The notes below the pieces were generated by a model that made no database searches, was not told where the DNA came from, and saw only the letters and a program-made list of their open reading frames with translations. This document shows positions 1 through 8,891 of a stretch of 64,000 nucleotides of DNA, piece after piece. This DNA is from Ciceribacter ferrooxidans. Lineage in GTDB: Bacteria; Pseudomonadota; Alphaproteobacteria; Rhizobiales; Rhizobiaceae. The position numbers and the translations under genes were made by a program. Every line of letters starts with the position of its first letter. The first letter of the stretch is position 1. Location: the NCBI RefSeq assembly GCF_004137355.1, contig NZ_SDVB01000238.1:744001-808000 (forward strand), read 5' to 3'.

Positions 1-170
1 CGGCGGGTGTCGATCTCGGCACGGTTCTCGGTTTCGCCGACCGGTCGCTTTATGCGGCCAAGCGCAACGGCCGCAACCAGATCGCCTTCGCAGACGGTGC
101 AGAAGGCCTTGGTCAGTTTCTCCCGGGCTCCGTGCCGGAGACCGCACTCCACCAGCAACACGGGCCCTGA
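1..170 (+). CDS. diguanylate cyclase (GGDEF domain), C-terminal end only
   Basis: The reading frame beginning at base 3 is open from the window edge and ends with TGA at 168-170. Its 55 visible residues begin AGVDLGTVLGFADRSLYAAK and continue RNGRNQIAF. The pattern ADxxLYxAKxxGRNQ is the conserved last helix and strand of GGDEF domains, which make cyclic di-GMP from two GTP. About 25 unconserved residues follow the domain. The GGDEF signature and the N-terminal input part lie outside the window, so activity and sensory role cannot be judged. The gene converges on the glutathione S-transferase gene. Confidence 0.8.
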   Translation, partial: AGVDLGTVLGFADRSLYAAKRNGRNQIAFADGAEGLGQFLPGSVPETALHQQHGP

Positions 171-202
171 ACGATCCGCGGATCAAGCGTGTCGCGCCGG
201 GA

Positions 203-826
203 TCAGGCGCCTTGCATTTCCCGGGTTGCCGCCTCGTCGAGTGCTGCGGCGCGGGCAGCGGCGGGCCGGCTGCCGACACGTCCCAGATAGCTCTCGAAAG
301 CGGAACGCTTCTCGATCGACCCGGTGTGCAGGCCCCAGCCGATATGCGATCCGACATAGACATCGGCTGCGGTGAAGCGGTCGCCAGCCACGTAGGACGA
401 CTGCGATACGGCATGTTCGAGCGTGTCCATCACATCCTCGAACGAGCCGTAGCCGACCATGCGCTGCCTGTCGGGGGGAACCTCGAAGCCGAGCGCGCGG
501 TTGGAGGTCACTGCCTCAAGTGGACCGGCGGCGAAGAAGAGCCAACGATAGTAGCTGCCGCGCTCAACCGCCGGCGGCGCAAGTCCCGCGTCAGGGAAGG
601 CATCGGCGAGATAGGCGCAGATCGCGGCGCATTCGGTGACGACCGTCTCGCCGTGGCGGATCGATGGTACCTTGCCCATCGGATTGACGGCCCGGTATTC
701 GGGCGATTTCATCGGTGCGCCGAAGGGCACGATCTCGGTCCGGTAGGGCTGCCCGGTCTCCTCCAGCATCCAGCGGACGATCCGCCCGCGCGACATCGGA
801 TTGGTGTAGAAGGTCAGTTCCGTCAT
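203..826 (-). CDS. glutathione S-transferase family protein
   Basis: This 207-residue protein has the usual length and layout of a cytosolic glutathione S-transferase. Residues about 1-80 form the thioredoxin-like domain, with a likely catalytic Ser in YTNPMSRGRI, the cis-proline segment NPMGKVPSI and the glutathione gamma-glutamyl-binding TECAAI. An all-helical C-terminal domain carries the N-capping pattern FTAADVYVG. Such enzymes conjugate glutathione to electrophiles or reduce peroxides; the substrate cannot be told here. A strong GGAGGA ribosome site precedes ATG at 826. It lies downstream of icd on the same strand but is separated from it in the opposite sense by an icd terminator. Confidence 0.88.
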   Translation of the reverse strand: MTELTFYTNPMSRGRIVRWMLEETGQPYRTEIVPFGAPMKSPEYRAVNPMGKVPSIRHGETVVTECAAICAYLADAFPDAGLAPPAVERGSYYRWLFFAAGPLEAVTSNRALGFEVPPDRQRMVGYGSFEDVMDTLEHAVSQSSYVAGDRFTAADVYVGSHIGWGLHTGSIEKRSAFESYLGRVGSRPAAARAAALDEAATREMQGA

Positions 827-904
827 GCGTGGTCCTCCTCCATGCTGCCACTCGTGGTTTCGCGTGGATGGAAGTTGAACGCTGCAACGCGGGCGGACGC
901 AACA

Positions 905-930
905 AAAAACCCGGCGCGAGGCCGGGTTTT
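905..930 (-). terminator. rho-independent terminator of icd
   Basis: A perfect 10-bp inverted repeat (906-915 with 921-930, AAAACCCGGC / GCCGGGTTTT) has a 5-base loop. On the minus strand it runs into GTTTTTTGTT, the expected U-tract, 24 bases after the icd stop codon. Confidence 0.85.
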
Positions 931-953
931 CGTCATTGTCGGTTGCCGATGGC

Positions 954-2168
954 TCAGGCGGCCATGGCCTTCTGCAGGTTCTCGTCGACCTTGTCGAGGA
1001 AGGCGGTCGTGGAGAGCCACGGCTGGTCGGGGCCGATCAGCAGTGCCAGGTCCTTGGTCATGAAGCCGCTTTCGACGGTGTCGACGCAGACCTTTTCGAG
1101 CGTCGTCGCGAAACGGGCCAACTCGGCATTGTCGTCGAGCTTGGCGCGGTGTGCGAGGCCGCGGGTCCAGGCGAAGATCGAGGCGATCGAGTTCGTCGAA
1201 GTTTCCTGGCCCTTCTGGTGCTGGCGGTAGTGGCGGGTGACCGTGCCGTGCGCGGCTTCGGCTTCCACCGTCTTGCCGTCGGGGGTCAGCAGCACCGAGG
1301 TCATCAGGCCGAGCGAGCCGAAGCCCTGCGCAACCGTGTCGGACTGCACGTCGCCGTCGTAGTTCTTGCAGGCCCAGACATAGCCGCCGGACCACTTGAG
1401 CGCCGATGCGACCATGTCGTCGATCAGGCGGTGTTCGTAGATGATGCCGGCTTCGTCGAACTGTGCCTTGAACTCGTTCTGGTAGACCTCTTCGAAGATG
1501 TCCTTGAAGCGGCCGTCATAGGCCTTGAGGATGGTGTTCTTGGTCGACAGGTAGACCGGCCACTTGCGCATCAGGCCGTACATCATCGAGGCGCGGGCGA
1601 AATCGCGGATCGACTCGTCGAGGTTGTACATCGCCATGGCGACGCCGGCGCCGGGCGCCTGATAGACTTCCTTCTCGATCACCTGGCCGTCTTCGCCGAC
1701 GAACTTGATGGTCAGCGTGCCCTTGCCGGGGAACTTGAAGTCGGTCGCCTTGTACTGGTCGCCGAAGGCGTGACGGCCGACGACGATCGGCTTGGTCCAG
1801 CCCGGAACGAGACGCGGCACGTTCTTGCAGATGATCGGCTCGCGGAAGATGACGCCGCCCAGAATGTTGCGGATGGTGCCGTTCGGGCTCTTCCACATTT
1901 CCTTGAGGCCGAATTCCTTCACGCGGGCTTCGTCCGGGGTGATCGTCGCGCACTTGATGCCGACGCCGTGCTTCTTGATGGCGTTGGCGGAATCGATCGT
2001 GACCTGGTCGTTGGTGGCGTCGCGGTTCTCGACCGAGAGGTCGTAATATTCGATCTGCAGATCGAGGTAGGGCAGGATCAGCTTTTCTTTGATGAACTGC
2101 CAGATGATGCGGGTCATCTCGTCGCCGTCGAGATCGACGACCGGATTTGCAACCTTGATCTTCTTCAT
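954..2168 (-). CDS. icd: NADP-dependent isocitrate dehydrogenase
   Basis: Oxidatively decarboxylates isocitrate to 2-oxoglutarate in the citric acid cycle, making NADPH. The 404-residue protein is of the homodimeric, eukaryote-like type found in rhizobia. It starts [20 protein letters not shown]. The substrate loop region is [14 protein letters not shown], a metal-binding Asp region lies near KDIFEEVYQ, and the C-terminal cofactor segment is [16 protein letters not shown] followed by [14 protein letters not shown]. Length and order match the family with no break. It is monocistronic, with its own promoter (2231-2259) and terminator (905-930). Confidence 0.97.
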   Translation of the reverse strand: MKKIKVANPVVDLDGDEMTRIIWQFIKEKLILPYLDLQIEYYDLSVENRDATNDQVTIDSANAIKKHGVGIKCATITPDEARVKEFGLKEMWKSPNGTIRNILGGVIFREPIICKNVPRLVPGWTKPIVVGRHAFGDQYKATDFKFPGKGTLTIKFVGEDGQVIEKEVYQAPGAGVAMAMYNLDESIRDFARASMMYGLMRKWPVYLSTKNTILKAYDGRFKDIFEEVYQNEFKAQFDEAGIIYEHRLIDDMVASALKWSGGYVWACKNYDGDVQSDTVAQGFGSLGLMTSVLLTPDGKTVEAEAAHGTVTRHYRQHQKGQETSTNSIASIFAWTRGLAHRAKLDDNAELARFATTLEKVCVDTVESGFMTKDLALLIGPDQPWLSTTAFLDKVDENLQKAMAA

Positions 2169-2230
2169 GAATGCCTCTTGAGCGCTGCGGATCGAAATCC
2201 TGAGGGTGGTTAAAGCGAAAATCCGGAGCG

Positions 2231-2259
2231 CTATAGCATTGCACGCTCGTCAGGCAAAG
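2231..2259 (-). promoter_or_regulatory. putative sigma-70 promoter of icd
   Basis: On the minus strand, CTTTGC (2259-2254), a 17-base spacer and CTATAG (2236-2231) match the rhizobial CTTGAC-N17-CTATAT pattern at 4/6 and 5/6 positions. The start codon is about 60 bases downstream. Confidence 0.5.
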
Positions 2260-2397
2260 GCGCGGGCCTGCGAATGTGAGGGTTTTTATCACCAAAGTTG
2301 GACGGATATATCGCGCAATTTGGACCGCTCCGCCGATTGCCGTTTCTTGCCCCCGAGATAGAGTGCCCGGACCTTTCTTTCCGCGGAAACACCTTCG

Positions 2398-2928
2398 ATG
2401 AAAACGCCGAGATCCTTTCTCCTGCTGGCCTCGCTGGTTGGCGCACCTGTCGCTGCGTTCGCCGCCGATCCGACAGTGCCGGTCAAGACCGTCATCGAGG
2501 TTGCCGCTGGGAACTGGTCGGAGACCAGTCCGACTGCAAACGACGTCTTCGACAACGAGCGTCTCGGCCAGCTTTTCAGCGCCGACTTCGCGAACGTCTA
2601 TCGCGAGGCGTCGAAGCACCCTGCCTACGATCCGCCGGAGGGTGAGACGACCGGGAGCCCGTTCGACTACGATCCGATCGCCGGCGGCCAGGAGGGCTGC
2701 GCCTTCGAGAATATCCGCGTCGAGGACGATGGCGAAGGCCAGGTGACGGCGCTCTTCAACAACCGCAAGTGCCTCGGGGACGATCCCGCCTACAAGGAGG
2801 ACACCGTCCTGATCTTCCATGTGGTCGAGGAGCAGGGACGCACGGTCATCGACGACATGTACCGCCTCGAGGACGGGCAGTCGGGCAAGTCCCTGAAGGA
2901 CGAGCTCAAGGATATTGCCGGCCAGTGA
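2398..2928 (+). CDS. secreted protein, first of three tandem paralogs (NTF2/DUF3828-like)
   Basis: The 176-residue product starts with a signal peptide (MKTPRSFLLLASLVGAPVAA, likely cut after AFA). The mature part carries FSADFANVYREA, DYDPIAGGQEGC, a second cysteine in NNRKCLGDD, and TVIDDMYRLED near the end. The two cysteines are kept in the two following paralogs and probably form a periplasmic disulfide. The helix-then-sheet order and the terminal VIDD motif resemble secreted NTF2-like proteins of the DUF3828 kind; this is a resemblance, not an assignment. It diverges from icd. No function can be stated. Confidence 0.8.
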   Translation: MKTPRSFLLLASLVGAPVAAFAADPTVPVKTVIEVAAGNWSETSPTANDVFDNERLGQLFSADFANVYREASKHPAYDPPEGETTGSPFDYDPIAGGQEGCAFENIRVEDDGEGQVTALFNNRKCLGDDPAYKEDTVLIFHVVEEQGRTVIDDMYRLEDGQSGKSLKDELKDIAGQ

Positions 2929-2951
2929 CGGTCGGTCAGGGAGACTTGGAA

Positions 2952-3482
2952 ATGAAGACGATTGTTGTTGCCACATGCATGTCGTTGCTCGCCGGCGGGG
3001 CATTCGCCGCCGACGCCGACGAGCCGGTCAAGGTGCTGATGGAGATGGCGGCCAGCAATGCCGCCGTCGAGCCCGGTCCGAACGCGGTCTACGCCGACTA
3101 TTTCGCGCCCGGCATGCTGCTCATGTATTTCAGCGACGGCTTCGTTCGCGAGTTCACCACGGCGCTGCTCAAGCAGAAGGAAGGGCACAGTCAGGTCCTG
3201 ATCGACTGGGACCCGGTGATTGGCGGTCAGGACGGTTGCGCGCCGAAGGACGTGACCTATGGCAAGCCCGAGACGAAGGGCGCCGTCACCGAGGTGCTTG
3301 TCAGTTTCAAGCGCAGCTGGTGCTACGAGGGTGACGCCGAGACCAAGGAAGAGGTCACCCAGGTGACCTATCGGCTGGTCGAGGAGGGCGATGAGACTGC
3401 CGAAAAGCACTTCGTGATCGACGACATCCATTTCGCGAACGACGTGCCGCTGCGCATCTCGCTCCAGGAGTTGGCGAAATGA
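2952..3482 (+). CDS. secreted protein, second of three tandem paralogs
   Basis: The 176-residue product has a short signal peptide (MKTIVVATCMSLLAGGAFAA). It aligns end to end with its upstream neighbour: FSDGFVREFTTAL, DWDPVIGGQDGC, a second Cys in KRSWCYEGD, then HFVIDDIHFAND. The ATG at 2952 follows GGGAGACTTGGA, which provides the ribosome site; the reading frame is open upstream, but this ATG is the only start that gives a signal peptide. It begins 23 bases after the first paralog, and its stop overlaps the third gene by ATGA. The function is unknown. Confidence 0.8.
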   Translation: MKTIVVATCMSLLAGGAFAADADEPVKVLMEMAASNAAVEPGPNAVYADYFAPGMLLMYFSDGFVREFTTALLKQKEGHSQVLIDWDPVIGGQDGCAPKDVTYGKPETKGAVTEVLVSFKRSWCYEGDAETKEEVTQVTYRLVEEGDETAEKHFVIDDIHFANDVPLRISLQELAK

Positions 3483-4042
3483 GAAAGGCCGTCTTTCTTA
3501 CTGCAACCCTCCTCGTCGCGAGCGTGACCAGCGCCTTCGCAAACGAACCGCGGGATCCGGTCGTCGCCCTGATGGCTGTCGCCGACGGCATCGAAGGCAA
3601 CAGCGAGGCGAGTGACTATTTCGACGAGGTTCTCCTGACGTCCATCTACAGCGCGAGCTTCGCCCAGGTCTATCGGATGGCAGTGCTCGGCGACCAGCTG
3701 CTCGATCTGCAAGGGGAAATGACCGGCCAGGACGAAGTCGTCGTCAGCCAGGACCCTTGCGAGATGAAGGACCTGAAGATCGTTCCGCGGCCGGCGAAGG
3801 ACAAGGTGACGCCGGTCGACGTCTATTTCGACGTCTCGTCCTGCTGGGGGAACGATCCGCACCTCGATCAGCCGTCCCTGACCGTCCACGTGGTATCGGA
3901 GAACGGCCGCTACGTCATCGACAACTTCTGGAACAGCGATTACGACGGCGGCCGGCTCGAGACCTCGGTCAAGGCGAAGTTCGCGGCGCTTGCCAAGCGG
4001 TATGTCGACGACATGCTGACGAGCCGTTTCTCTCCCGAATAG
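3479..4042 (+). CDS. secreted protein, third of three tandem paralogs
   Basis: The 187-residue product has a signal peptide (MRKAVFLTATLLVASVTSAF, cut near AFA-NE). Shared elements are FAQVYRMAVL, the first cysteine in VVSQDPCEMKD, the second in DVSSCWGND, and ENGRYVIDNFWNSD. It lacks the GGQ just before the first cysteine and has a longer C-terminus. It starts inside the stop of the previous gene (ATGA at 3479-3482), so the pair is translationally coupled. It is a divergent copy of the same family, with unknown role. Confidence 0.8.
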   Translation: MRKAVFLTATLLVASVTSAFANEPRDPVVALMAVADGIEGNSEASDYFDEVLLTSIYSASFAQVYRMAVLGDQLLDLQGEMTGQDEVVVSQDPCEMKDLKIVPRPAKDKVTPVDVYFDVSSCWGNDPHLDQPSLTVHVVSENGRYVIDNFWNSDYDGGRLETSVKAKFAALAKRYVDDMLTSRFSPE

Positions 4043-4108
4043 CTGCCGTCTTTGCCTCCGCCCGATTTTGTGCCAAGGGAGACGCCGAATTCCTTGGAAG
4101 GGTATGAG

Positions 4109-4933
4109 ATGGCAGGCACCAACAGCGAGCGCGAACTTCTGGCAGAGGGGCCGGCGATCATTCTCGTCGAGCCGCAACTCGGCGAGAACATCGGCATGGT
4201 GGCGCGCGCGATGGCGAATTTCGGCCTCTCCGAGCTTCGCCTCGTCAACCCGCGTGACGGCTGGCCGAGCGAGAAGGCGCGTTCGGCGGCATCGAAGGCC
4301 GACCATGTGATCGACGCGACGCGGGTCTTCGAAACGCTCGAAGAGGCGATCGCCGACCTGAACTTCGTCTATGCGACGACGGCACGCGAGCGATACGGTT
4401 TCAAGCCCGTGCGCTCGCCCGTGGTCGCGGCTGAGACCCTGCGGCAAAAGTTCGTCGTCGGCGAGAGAACCGGCATCCTCTTCGGGCGCGAGCGCTTCGG
4501 CCTCAGCAACGAGGAAGTGGCCCTTGCCGACGAGATCGTGACCTTCCCGGTCAATCCCGCTTTCGCGTCGCTCAATATCGCACAGGCCGTGCTGTTGATG
4601 TCCTACGAGTGGATGAAATCCGGCATGGACGACCTGACCGTCACCGCCTTCCAACCGGTCGAGCAGCGCCCGGCGACGAAGGAGGAGGTCCAGGGCCTAT
4701 TCGAACATATCGAGGAGGCACTGGACGCGCGCGGCTATTTCCGCCCTCCCGCAAAAAAGCCGAAAATGGTCGACAACCTCCGCGCCGTCCTCTCGCGCCG
4801 CGCCTTTACCGCACAGGAAATCAGCGTGTTCCGCGGGGTGATCTCATCTCTCGACCGGTTCCCCCGCCTGAATCCACGGGGGAGTGCAGGGCCGGTCAAT
4901 CAGGCAGGCGAAGATGGCGGCGATGACGCGTGA
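4109..4933 (+). CDS. trmJ: tRNA (cytidine/uridine-2'-O-)-methyltransferase TrmJ family
   Basis: A SPOUT-class RNA 2'-O-methyltransferase, expected to methylate position 32 of tRNA using S-adenosylmethionine. The ATG at 4109 is chosen because GGAAGGG precedes it at about 9 bases; the frame is open further upstream to 4052 without a good site. The 274-residue protein shows motif 1 ([20 protein letters not shown]), [13 protein letters not shown], and the knotted SAM site [12 protein letters not shown] with [13 protein letters not shown]. The C-terminal 90 residues form the helical extension typical of TrmJ. It overlaps murI by 20 bases. Confidence 0.9.
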   Translation: MAGTNSERELLAEGPAIILVEPQLGENIGMVARAMANFGLSELRLVNPRDGWPSEKARSAASKADHVIDATRVFETLEEAIADLNFVYATTARERYGFKPVRSPVVAAETLRQKFVVGERTGILFGRERFGLSNEEVALADEIVTFPVNPAFASLNIAQAVLLMSYEWMKSGMDDLTVTAFQPVEQRPATKEEVQGLFEHIEEALDARGYFRPPAKKPKMVDNLRAVLSRRAFTAQEISVFRGVISSLDRFPRLNPRGSAGPVNQAGEDGGDDA

Positions 4934-5717
4934 ACTGAAGCCCGTACTCGTATTCGATTCCGGCATTGGCGGCCTGACCGTGCTGCGGGAGGCGCGGGTG
5001 CTGATGCCGGAACGCGGCTTCATCTATGTGGCCGACGATGCCGGCTTCCCCTATGGCGGATGGGAAGAGGAACCGCTCAAGGCCCGCATCCTCGATCTTT
5101 TCTCCGATCTGCTCGGCACCTACGACCCTGAGGCGGTGATCATCGCCTGCAATACCGCCTTTACGCTTGCCGGCGCCGATCTTCGCGCCCGCTTTCCCGA
5201 AATGCGCTTCATCGGCACCGTGCCGGCGATCAAGCCGGCGGCCGAGCGCACCCGTTCCGGCCTCGTTTCGGTGCTCGCGACACCGGGAACCGTCAAGCGC
5301 GCCTATACCCGGGATCTCATCCAGTCCTTCGCCGGCCAGTGCCATGTCCGGCTCGTCGGCTCGCAGAATCTCGCGGGCATGGCAGAAGCCTATATCCGCG
5401 GCGAATCGATTGCGGACGACCTGGTGCTCGACGAGATCATGCCGTGCTTCGTCGAGATGGACGGACGGCGCACCGACATCGTTGTGCTCGCCTGCACGCA
5501 CTATCCGTTCCTCGCCAATATCTTCCGCCGATTGGCGCCGTGGCCGGTGGACTGGCTGGATCCGGCGGAGGCGATCGCCCGCCAGGCCCGGCGTCTCGTA
5601 CCGCCGGCGTTCGATGCGGAACACCCGGAACAGCATGATTTCGCCGTCTTCACCTCCGGCAATCCCGATTTTTCCACGCGGCGGCTGATGCAGGGGTTTG
5701 GTCTCAGGACTTGCTGA
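4914..5717 (+). CDS. murI: glutamate racemase
   Basis: Interconverts L- and D-glutamate to supply D-Glu for peptidoglycan. The 267-residue protein (from ATG 4914; ATG 4923 is an equal alternative) has the N-terminal [11 protein letters not shown], the first catalytic cysteine in IIACNTAFT and the second in [10 protein letters not shown]. These are the two acid/base cysteines of the family. The start lies inside the end of trmJ, so the two are probably co-transcribed and coupled. No terminator is visible after the stop. Confidence 0.93.
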   Translation: MAAMTRELKPVLVFDSGIGGLTVLREARVLMPERGFIYVADDAGFPYGGWEEEPLKARILDLFSDLLGTYDPEAVIIACNTAFTLAGADLRARFPEMRFIGTVPAIKPAAERTRSGLVSVLATPGTVKRAYTRDLIQSFAGQCHVRLVGSQNLAGMAEAYIRGESIADDLVLDEIMPCFVEMDGRRTDIVVLACTHYPFLANIFRRLAPWPVDWLDPAEAIARQARRLVPPAFDAEHPEQHDFAVFTSGNPDFSTRRLMQGFGLRTC

Positions 5718-5861
5718 CGGGAGTTTTTAGTGTCCGTAGACTTGCCCTTCATCGGAAATGCTCAATTTTCCTACGGTATTTTGAAAAGCGTCTTCAATAT
5801 ATGCTAGTGGTTCGCTGATGCGCCCTCGCGGTGCGTCGATCAACGGAGCTCTCGAACTGCC

Positions 5862-7154
5862 TTGGCCATAGAAATCATCATCGTGATTTTGCTCACCGTC
5901 CTGAACGGCGTCCTCGCAATGTCGGAAATGGCGGTGGTTTCCTCCCGCTCCGCAAGGCTCAAGGTGCTCTCCGAGCAAGGCAATCACGGCGCGACGGTCG
6001 CCATCCGGCTTTCCGAGGAGCCCGGCCGATTCCTGTCGACGGTGCAGATCGGAATCACGCTGGTCGGGGTGCTGTCCGGTGCCTTCTCGGGGGCGACCCT
6101 CGGTAGCCGGCTCTCGGACTGGCTCTTGTCGCAGGGTATCTCCCCGGCTTTTTCGGACGCCATCGGCGTCGGCTCCGTCGTCGTCCTCATTACCTATCTG
6201 TCGCTGATCATCGGCGAACTCGTGCCGAAGCAGATCGCCCTTCGCAATCCCGAAATCATGGCGGCCCGCATCGCCCGTCCGATGCTGGTCCTCTCGAAGA
6301 TTTCCGCCCCGCTCGTCTGGCTGCTCGATAATTCCGGCCGACTGGTCCTGAGCCTGCTCGGCCAGAAGGAGATGGCCGCCGGCACGGTGACCGACGAGGA
6401 GATCAAGTCGGTTCTCGCCGAGGCCCAGAGCGCCGGTGTCATCGAAACCGAGGAATCGGCGATGATCTCCGGTGTCATGCGCCTGGCCGACCGGACCGCG
6501 CGCGGGCTGATGACGCCGCGTCGCGACGTCGAAGTTCTCGATCTCGAAGACAGCATCGAAGAAATCCGCGAGCATCTTCGCCACACCCAGCATTCGCGCC
6601 TGCCGGTGCGCGACGGCACCTCGGACGAAATCATCGGCGTCCTTTTCGTCAAGGATTTCTACAACGCCGTCGTCGCCGAAGGCGAGGATTTCGACCTGCG
6701 GTCGATCGTCACCGAAGTACCGATCGTCTCCGACTTCTCGAGCGCGATCGACATCATCGAGGCGATGCGGAAGGCACCGCCCCACATGGTGCTGGTCTAT
6801 GATGAGAACGGCCATTTCGAAGGCATCATCACCTCGGGCGACATCCTGGAGGCGATCATGGGTGCTTTCCTGGAGGACGAGACCGAGGAGCGTGCGATCG
6901 TCAAGCGCGACGACGGTTCCTTCCTGGTTTCCGGATGGATGCCGATCGACGAATTCGTCGATCATGTGCGCGTCCGCGTGGAGGAGGACCCAGACTATAC
7001 GACGGTCGCCGGTTTCGTCATCGACGTGCTGAAGCACATCCCCGAGCTCGGCGAGAGCTTCATCGCCGACGGCTGGCGCTTCGAGGTGATCGACCTCGAC
7101 GGCCGGCGCATCGACAAGCTGCTGGTGGCTCCGGCGGAACAGGGCGAGATCTGA
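5862..7154 (+). CDS. hemolysin/CorC family membrane protein (DUF21, CBS pair, CorC_HlyC)
   Basis: The 430-residue protein starts at a TTG preceded by CGGAGC. Residues about 1-150 hold the DUF21 membrane domain with several hydrophobic helices and the family motif IIGELVPKQIALRNPE. Two CBS repeats follow (about 190-320, MTPRRDVEVLDL and VYDENGHFEGIITSGDILEA), then a C-terminal CorC/HlyC FAD-like domain (about 335-425). Members are linked to magnesium or cobalt efflux or to tolerance of divalent metals; the name hemolysin is historical. The gene stands alone. A weak promoter-like pair (TTGAAA, CTAGTG) lies at about 5782-5811. Confidence 0.88.
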   Translation: MAIEIIIVILLTVLNGVLAMSEMAVVSSRSARLKVLSEQGNHGATVAIRLSEEPGRFLSTVQIGITLVGVLSGAFSGATLGSRLSDWLLSQGISPAFSDAIGVGSVVVLITYLSLIIGELVPKQIALRNPEIMAARIARPMLVLSKISAPLVWLLDNSGRLVLSLLGQKEMAAGTVTDEEIKSVLAEAQSAGVIETEESAMISGVMRLADRTARGLMTPRRDVEVLDLEDSIEEIREHLRHTQHSRLPVRDGTSDEIIGVLFVKDFYNAVVAEGEDFDLRSIVTEVPIVSDFSSAIDIIEAMRKAPPHMVLVYDENGHFEGIITSGDILEAIMGAFLEDETEERAIVKRDDGSFLVSGWMPIDEFVDHVRVRVEEDPDYTTVAGFVIDVLKHIPELGESFIADGWRFEVIDLDGRRIDKLLVAPAEQGEI

Positions 7155-7327
7155 TCGCCTTGGTGCCTTTCAGGGTGAGGATCGATTTCACCTGACTGGC
7201 CGCCCTCCATTGCCTGTGGGTTTCCGCAATTGAAATGGCGAAATACGCCGAGGTCTTTGATAGGTAGGCAGGACGAGTGCCGGGCCGGAAAGGCCGGGCT
7301 TGTGATTCGAAACGAGAGGTAGGCAAG

Positions 7328-8854
7328 TTGCAGGTCGGGATCGATATGGGAACGGTGGCTGGCGGCCAGCCGGCCAAGCTCGATATCGAGGAGCTGCTCG
7401 CCACCCGTCTTCTGGTGCAGGGCAATTCCGGTTCCGGCAAGTCGCATCTCTTGAGGCGCCTGCTCGAACAGTCGGCGCAGTGGGTGCAGCAGGTCGTCAT
7501 TGATCCGGAGGGCGACTTCGTCACGCTCTCGGATAAATACGGCCATCTCGTCGTCGACGGGGAGCGCACCGAAGCCGAGCTTGCCGGCATCGCCGACCGC
7601 ATCCGCCGCCATCGTGTTTCCTGCGTGCTGACGCTGGAGGGGCTCGAAATCGAGCAGCAGATGCGCGCGGCTGCCGCCTTCCTCAACGGCATGTTCGATG
7701 CCGACCGCGAGTTCTGGTATCCGGTGCTCGTCGTCGTCGACGAAGCGCAGATGTTTGCGCCCTCCATGGGCGGCGACGTCTCGGAGGATGCGCGGCGCAT
7801 GTCGCTCGGCGCCATGACCAACCTGATGTGCCGCGGGCGCAAGCGCGGCCTCGCCGGGGTGATCGCCACGCAGCGCCTTGCGAAGCTTGCGAAGAACGTC
7901 GCGGCCGAAGCCTCGAACTTCCTGATGGGGCGCACCTTCCTCGATATCGACATGGCACGAGCCGCGGACCTGCTCGGCATGGACCGCCGGCAGGCGGAGA
8001 TGTTTCGCGACCTGAAGCGCGGCAATTTCGTCGCCCTCGGCCCGGCGATGTCGCGCCGGCCGCTGCCGATCGTCATCGGATCGGTCGAGACTTCCGCGCG
8101 TTCCTCCAGCCCCAAGCTGATGCCGCTGCCGGAGGCGCCGCAGGACGTCGAAGACCTGATCTTCACGCCGGACCCGGAGGAACTCGCCCGCCCGATCGTC
8201 CGCCGCGCGCCGCCGCAGCCGCGCCCGACGACGGATATTCTGGCCGAGCTGTCGCGCGCGACGCCTGCGGCCTCCACCCCGGTCGCGGCCGAAAGCCGTC
8301 CCGGCGCCCTGGAAATGTCGCCCGAGGAGCGGGAGGAGCGCCTCTCTGCTGTACTCGCCGAAATCCTCGACGATCCGCAGGCCGCCTACCGAACCGATTC
8401 CGTCCTCTACCAGGAGTTCCTCGTCCGCGCCCGCATGCGCCGGATCGGCGGTCCGCCGATGGCGATGGGCGAGTTCCGTCGACGGGTCGCCGTGGTACGC
8501 TCGGGAGTCGACGCGGAAACGGCGGCGTCGGACGCCTGGAAGGCGGCGCTTTCTCTGGCGGAAGGTGTTTCGGAGGACCTGCAGGGCGTCTTCCTGATGA
8601 TGGCGAAGGCGGCGATCCGCAAGGAATCCTGCCCGTCGGACCTGAGGATCGCGCGGGCCTACGGCACCCATTCGGCGCGGCGTGCCCGCAGGCTCCTCGG
8701 CTATTTCGAGGAGCAGGGGCTCGTTGTCGTCCACACCGATTTTTCCGGCAAGCGCATCGTCGCCTTCCCGGACCTCGAGGCGGAAACGGCGCCCGGAAGC
8801 GCCGATGCGGCGGACGACCAGCCGGCGCCGACGGATCATTTCGCGGCGGAGTAG
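7328..8854 (+). CDS. HerA/VirB4-like DUF87 ATPase
   Basis: The 508-residue P-loop ATPase starts at TTG 7328, which has GAGAGGTAGGCAAG before it; an upstream GTG (7277) would add 17 unlikely residues. Walker A is GNSGSGKS (about 32-39), Walker B is VLVVVDEAQMF (about 133-143), and a HerA-type segment reads GLAGVIATQRLAKLAK. The C-terminal third resembles helical, possibly winged-helix, sequence and is linked by a Pro/Ala-rich stretch. HerA relatives translocate DNA, usually beside the nuclease NurA or in defence operons. Here it stands alone between housekeeping genes, so the partner and substrate are unknown. Confidence 0.8.
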   Translation: MQVGIDMGTVAGGQPAKLDIEELLATRLLVQGNSGSGKSHLLRRLLEQSAQWVQQVVIDPEGDFVTLSDKYGHLVVDGERTEAELAGIADRIRRHRVSCVLTLEGLEIEQQMRAAAAFLNGMFDADREFWYPVLVVVDEAQMFAPSMGGDVSEDARRMSLGAMTNLMCRGRKRGLAGVIATQRLAKLAKNVAAEASNFLMGRTFLDIDMARAADLLGMDRRQAEMFRDLKRGNFVALGPAMSRRPLPIVIGSVETSARSSSPKLMPLPEAPQDVEDLIFTPDPEELARPIVRRAPPQPRPTTDILAELSRATPAASTPVAAESRPGALEMSPEEREERLSAVLAEILDDPQAAYRTDSVLYQEFLVRARMRRIGGPPMAMGEFRRRVAVVRSGVDAETAASDAWKAALSLAEGVSEDLQGVFLMMAKAAIRKESCPSDLRIARAYGTHSARRARRLLGYFEEQGLVVVHTDFSGKRIVAFPDLEAETAPGSADAADDQPAPTDHFAAE

Positions 8855-8891
8855 CTCCTACTCTTCTTCCGGCTTGGGAGCTTCCGGGCCC

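Noticed and set aside
1516-3003. Long minus-strand open frame of 495 codons over icd and the first secreted gene
   Set aside because: It is a shadow frame: Arg/His-rich low-complexity translation, no ribosome site, and it overlaps well-supported genes.
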